The notes beneath the pieces are model-generated. The model was not told the origin of the DNA and did no database searches. It saw nothing but the letters and a program-made list of their open reading frames with translations. Both the position numbers and the translations under genes were made by a program. From positions 229,612 through 293,611 of the forward strand of contig JAFXAU010000003.1 of NCBI GenBank assembly GCA_017516865.1: a stretch of DNA of 64,000 bases, given 5' to 3'. The stretch is from Bacteroidales bacterium. Lineage in GTDB: Bacteria; Bacteroidota; Bacteroidia; Bacteroidales; UBA1715. Shown one piece after another: positions 62,405 to 64,000 of the stretch (its first letter is position 1; each line of letters starts with the position of its first letter).

Positions 62405-62764
62405 ATAACTAACAAGTGACTTTTTCAATCCAGAAAGCATCTTAGCAATCTCTACTGCTTGAGTTTCCACTTCTTTCAACTCATCTTTAGTTATATATTG
62501 TAATAAACATGCTAATTCCAACTGACACTGAGATTCCATCAATGAGCCATAACTTATCTCAACAAAATGCTTGAATTCATTTTTGGAAGAACGACTTGCT
62601 CCTTCTGCTATATTAGCAATAACCGACACTGAAGCACGACGGAGTTGATCACAAAGGGCATATGTTTCTTCCTTAGGAAACTTCTTTATCAAAGCATACA
62701 CCATCAAAATCCAATTTTGAACCTTTGCATACACCTGTAATTTCTTATACGAAAAAACCTCCAT
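62402..62764 (-). CDS. Four-helix bundle protein, copy 2
   Basis: The 120-residue paralogue of the protein at 36887, with VYAKVQNWILMVYALIKKFP, LCDQLRRASVSVIANIAEGA and ELACLLQYITKDELKEVETQ. Most differences are conservative and the C-termini differ most. It is the second gene of the locus, 33 bp behind upxY, and is again embedded between heptad arrays. A capsule-regulation or assembly role is only a guess from position. Confidence 0.9.
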   Translation of the reverse strand: MEVFSYKKLQVYAKVQNWILMVYALIKKFPKEETYALCDQLRRASVSVIANIAEGASRSSKNEFKHFVEISYGSLMESQCQLELACLLQYITKDELKEVETQAVEIAKMLSGLKKSLVSY

Positions 62765-62765
62765 A

Positions 62766-62811
62766 ACTCTCCACTCTCGTCTCTCAACTCTCGTCTCTCA
62801 ACTCTCCACGT
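62766..62811 (-). repeat. Heptanucleotide array overlapping the upxY stop codon
   Basis: The upxY gene ends GTG GAG AGT TGA, and the array GAGAGTT, GAGAGAC, GAGAGTT, GAGAGAC, GAGAGTG, GAGAGTT continues to the start codon of the four-helix gene. Confidence 0.85.
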
Positions 62812-63358
62812 ACCTCAAATGCTGTCGTTGCACGTGCATTATCGCCGCAGCGGCAACGCCTTCGATAGCAACCACCACGCATAGGTTCTTCTTGATATGT
62901 TTCACCACGCCGACCACGCCCGTGTAGAACCCGTCGGTTATGCAGACTTTTGCTCCCGGCTTGCAGGCGAACTCAAGATTATCGAGAAAAATCACATTGT
63001 CCTGTCTGTCCTTCGTCACCCGAATGAATGTCTGCATCATCACATCAGGCACATACACAATCTCCGAAATTGTCTCCTTGCCGTCAAAAACAGGATGCAT
63101 AATGTAACGAAGCGGCTCCAGACGGCTTTGGTTCTGACGGATATCTTTCAAGTTATTATATGTACTTCTGACGAAAATAATATTATTTATCACTGGTACC
63201 AACTCCGTATGATAATCCTCAGTCCTGTACTCCATCGGCACATACGTCTCCATCACGCCGTCTTCCTTATCGAGCAGTTCCTTCATGGTCATCAGACGCG
63301 GAGTGCTGGAATGACGGATTCGCAAAGGGAACCAATATATAGCATCATGGTCAAGCAT
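62798..63358 (-). CDS. UpxY-type NusG-paralogue antiterminator
   Basis: A NusG-like protein with an N-terminal NGN domain (IYWFPLRIRHSS at the start, PVINNIIFVRSTYNNLKDIR as the central strand). It has a C-terminal KOW-like part, CKPGAKVCITDGFYTGVVGV. UpxY proteins of Bacteroides are encoded as first gene of each capsule locus and allow RNA polymerase to read through the long operon. The position here is exactly that. The frame opens at GTG 63397, but ATG 63358 (MLDHDAIYWF) puts the NGN strand near the N-terminus and is preferred. The UpxZ partner is not found. Confidence 0.85.
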   Translation of the reverse strand: MLDHDAIYWFPLRIRHSSTPRLMTMKELLDKEDGVMETYVPMEYRTEDYHTELVPVINNIIFVRSTYNNLKDIRQNQSRLEPLRYIMHPVFDGKETISEIVYVPDVMMQTFIRVTKDRQDNVIFLDNLEFACKPGAKVCITDGFYTGVVGVVKHIKKNLCVVVAIEGVAAAAIMHVQRQHLRYVES

Positions 63359-63478
63359 CACACGTTCGATTAAGACAAATTCTTTGGGACACCGCACATG
63401 TCCGTGCAGCGTAATACAGATAATTCACACCAAGAATTTGTCTGCTTTGTACTGATTAGCAGCGACATAGTTAGACAA

Positions 63479-63507
63479 ACAACCCACATTTTTCGTCTAT
63501 GGGTTGT
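63479..63507 (-). promoter_or_regulatory. Inverted repeat in the upxY leader
   Basis: ACAACCCA (63479-63486) is the reverse complement of TGGGTTGT (63500-63507) with a 13-base spacer. It lies just downstream of the -7 element, so it would be at the start of the transcript. A leader hairpin for antitermination or attenuation is possible. Confidence 0.5.
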
Positions 63508-63512
63508 AAACA

Positions 63513-63520
63513 CAAAGATA
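63513..63520 (-). promoter_or_regulatory. -7 element of the polysaccharide operon
   Basis: TATCTTTG on the minus strand (63520-63513) matches TAnnTTTG. TTG at 63539-63537 or TTTG at 63547-63544 could be the -33 contact. The leader to ATG 63358 is about 150 nt. Confidence 0.5.
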
Positions 63521-63584
63521 ATAATAATTACGATTTCAAGAAACAAATGTTCCAAAAAAGAAATCATCTACTTTTTAAATATTA

Positions 63585-64000
63585 TAAAAACCTTTTTTGT
63601 TCCATTTCTTTTGGTGGCAAAAGAAACGGAACCCAAAGAAAAGCCACCGACGTACCTGCTTGGCTAAAAATCAACGTCGTTCCGCTAAAAGAATAAAATT
63701 GCCGCTCCTCACAATCCCAACGCAGGGCAATGCTATTCTTTTTTAACGCTGCACTTTGTTGATTTTCTATACGCCAACCAGCTAAGTCGGAGAATATCTT
63801 GCTCACGAAACGATAGCGTTGCGACTTTGCAGGCGAGCGTTAAGAAAATCTTTGAACGAAGCGTTAAAAACTCTCGGTTTGGCGGCGTTGGTTTGTGGGT
63901 GGAGCCATCCCCGAGAGTTTAGCGGAGAGATAAGATTTTTAGCGAGAATGCAGCGTCGCCGGCGTTCTTTGGTTACTTTCTGTCGCTGTAGACAGAAAGT
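63585..64000 (-). repeat. Interspersed element A, copy 2, with longer flank
   Basis: About 63585-63805 is the reverse complement of the element at 10567-10835. Here the terminal hairpin is compact (TTCCATTTCTTTTG / CAAAAGAAACGGAA, loop GTGG). Beyond it come an inverted repeat AAACTCTCGG / CCGAGAGTTT (63869-63878 and 63912-63921) and a perfect 10-bp inverted repeat ACTTTCTGTC / GACAGAAAGT at the last 26 bases. No supported gene is present. Confidence 0.7.

Noticed and set aside
63479..63507. Inverted repeats of an invertible capsule promoter
   Set aside because: The promoter lies outside the repeat rather than between its arms, and the arms are only 8 bp long.
63398..63806. Frames of 65-89 codons in the last 600 bp
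   Set aside because: They read through the operon leader and element A copy 2; the same sequence is non-coding at 10.6 kb.

Overview
The window looks like a chromosomal segment of an AT-rich member of the Bacteroidota, probably a Bacteroidales. The evidence is a Por (type IX) secretion C-terminal sorting domain, an UpxY-type antiterminator leading a capsule locus, Bacteroidota-style promoters (TAnnTTTG at -7), a RemB/Wzi-like barrel, and Bacteroidota-type HtpG and ProS. The species cannot be named from the sequence.

Layout. Bases 1-6412 are core-like: the 3' half of htpG, tRNA-Asp, a secreted rhodanese, a sigma-factor fragment, tRNA-Arg, proS, a low-complexity lipoprotein and a FadL/OmpP1-type barrel. 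Bases 6413-12420 hold repeat-filled spacers, a large T9SS-exported protein and an AAA ATPase with a triple operator in its promoter. From 63.4 kb down to 12.4 kb almost every gene is on the minus strand and forms a composite surface-polysaccharide locus. In transcription order this is upxY, a four-helix-bundle gene, galE, an accessory/defence island (61.1-53.8 kb), and a Wzx/Wzy-type module (53.6-40.2 kb). The Wzx/Wzy module has a flippase, polymerase, several glycosyltransferases, two pyruvyltransferase-family proteins, and a TPP enzyme with an SDR. Next come a plus-strand RemB/Wzi-like barrel, gmd-four-helix-fcl, an AbiE toxin-antitoxin pair, and a second module (33.5-12.4 kb). The second module has an ABC ATPase with a sugar-sensing tail but no visible permease, FkbM, a sugar aminotransferase, a second gmd-fcl pair, seven glycosyltransferase-type genes, and an MBOAT/SGNH/HAD-IIIC/sulfatase-like decoration set. 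GDP-L-fucose and UDP-galactose are the donors that can be read directly. No priming glycosyltransferase is visible.

The accessory island contains a Lamassu/ABC-3C-like defence system: a small helical protein, a DUF4297/Cap4-type nuclease and an SMC-like ATPase with a zinc-hook CPVC. Beside it are a three-gene module that I do not recognise and a two-gene module flanked by 34-bp direct repeats.

The most unusual signal is non-coding. At least eighteen spacers contain short tandem arrays with a strict 7-bp period (GAGAGTT/GAGAGAC/GAAAGTC and GGACAAC/GGACTAC/AGACAAC types). The arrays start in or directly at the stop codons of several genes. Three of them are joined to a nearly identical intrinsic terminator, and some run into reading frames. 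A longer interspersed element occurs once at each end of the polysaccharide locus, in inverted orientation.
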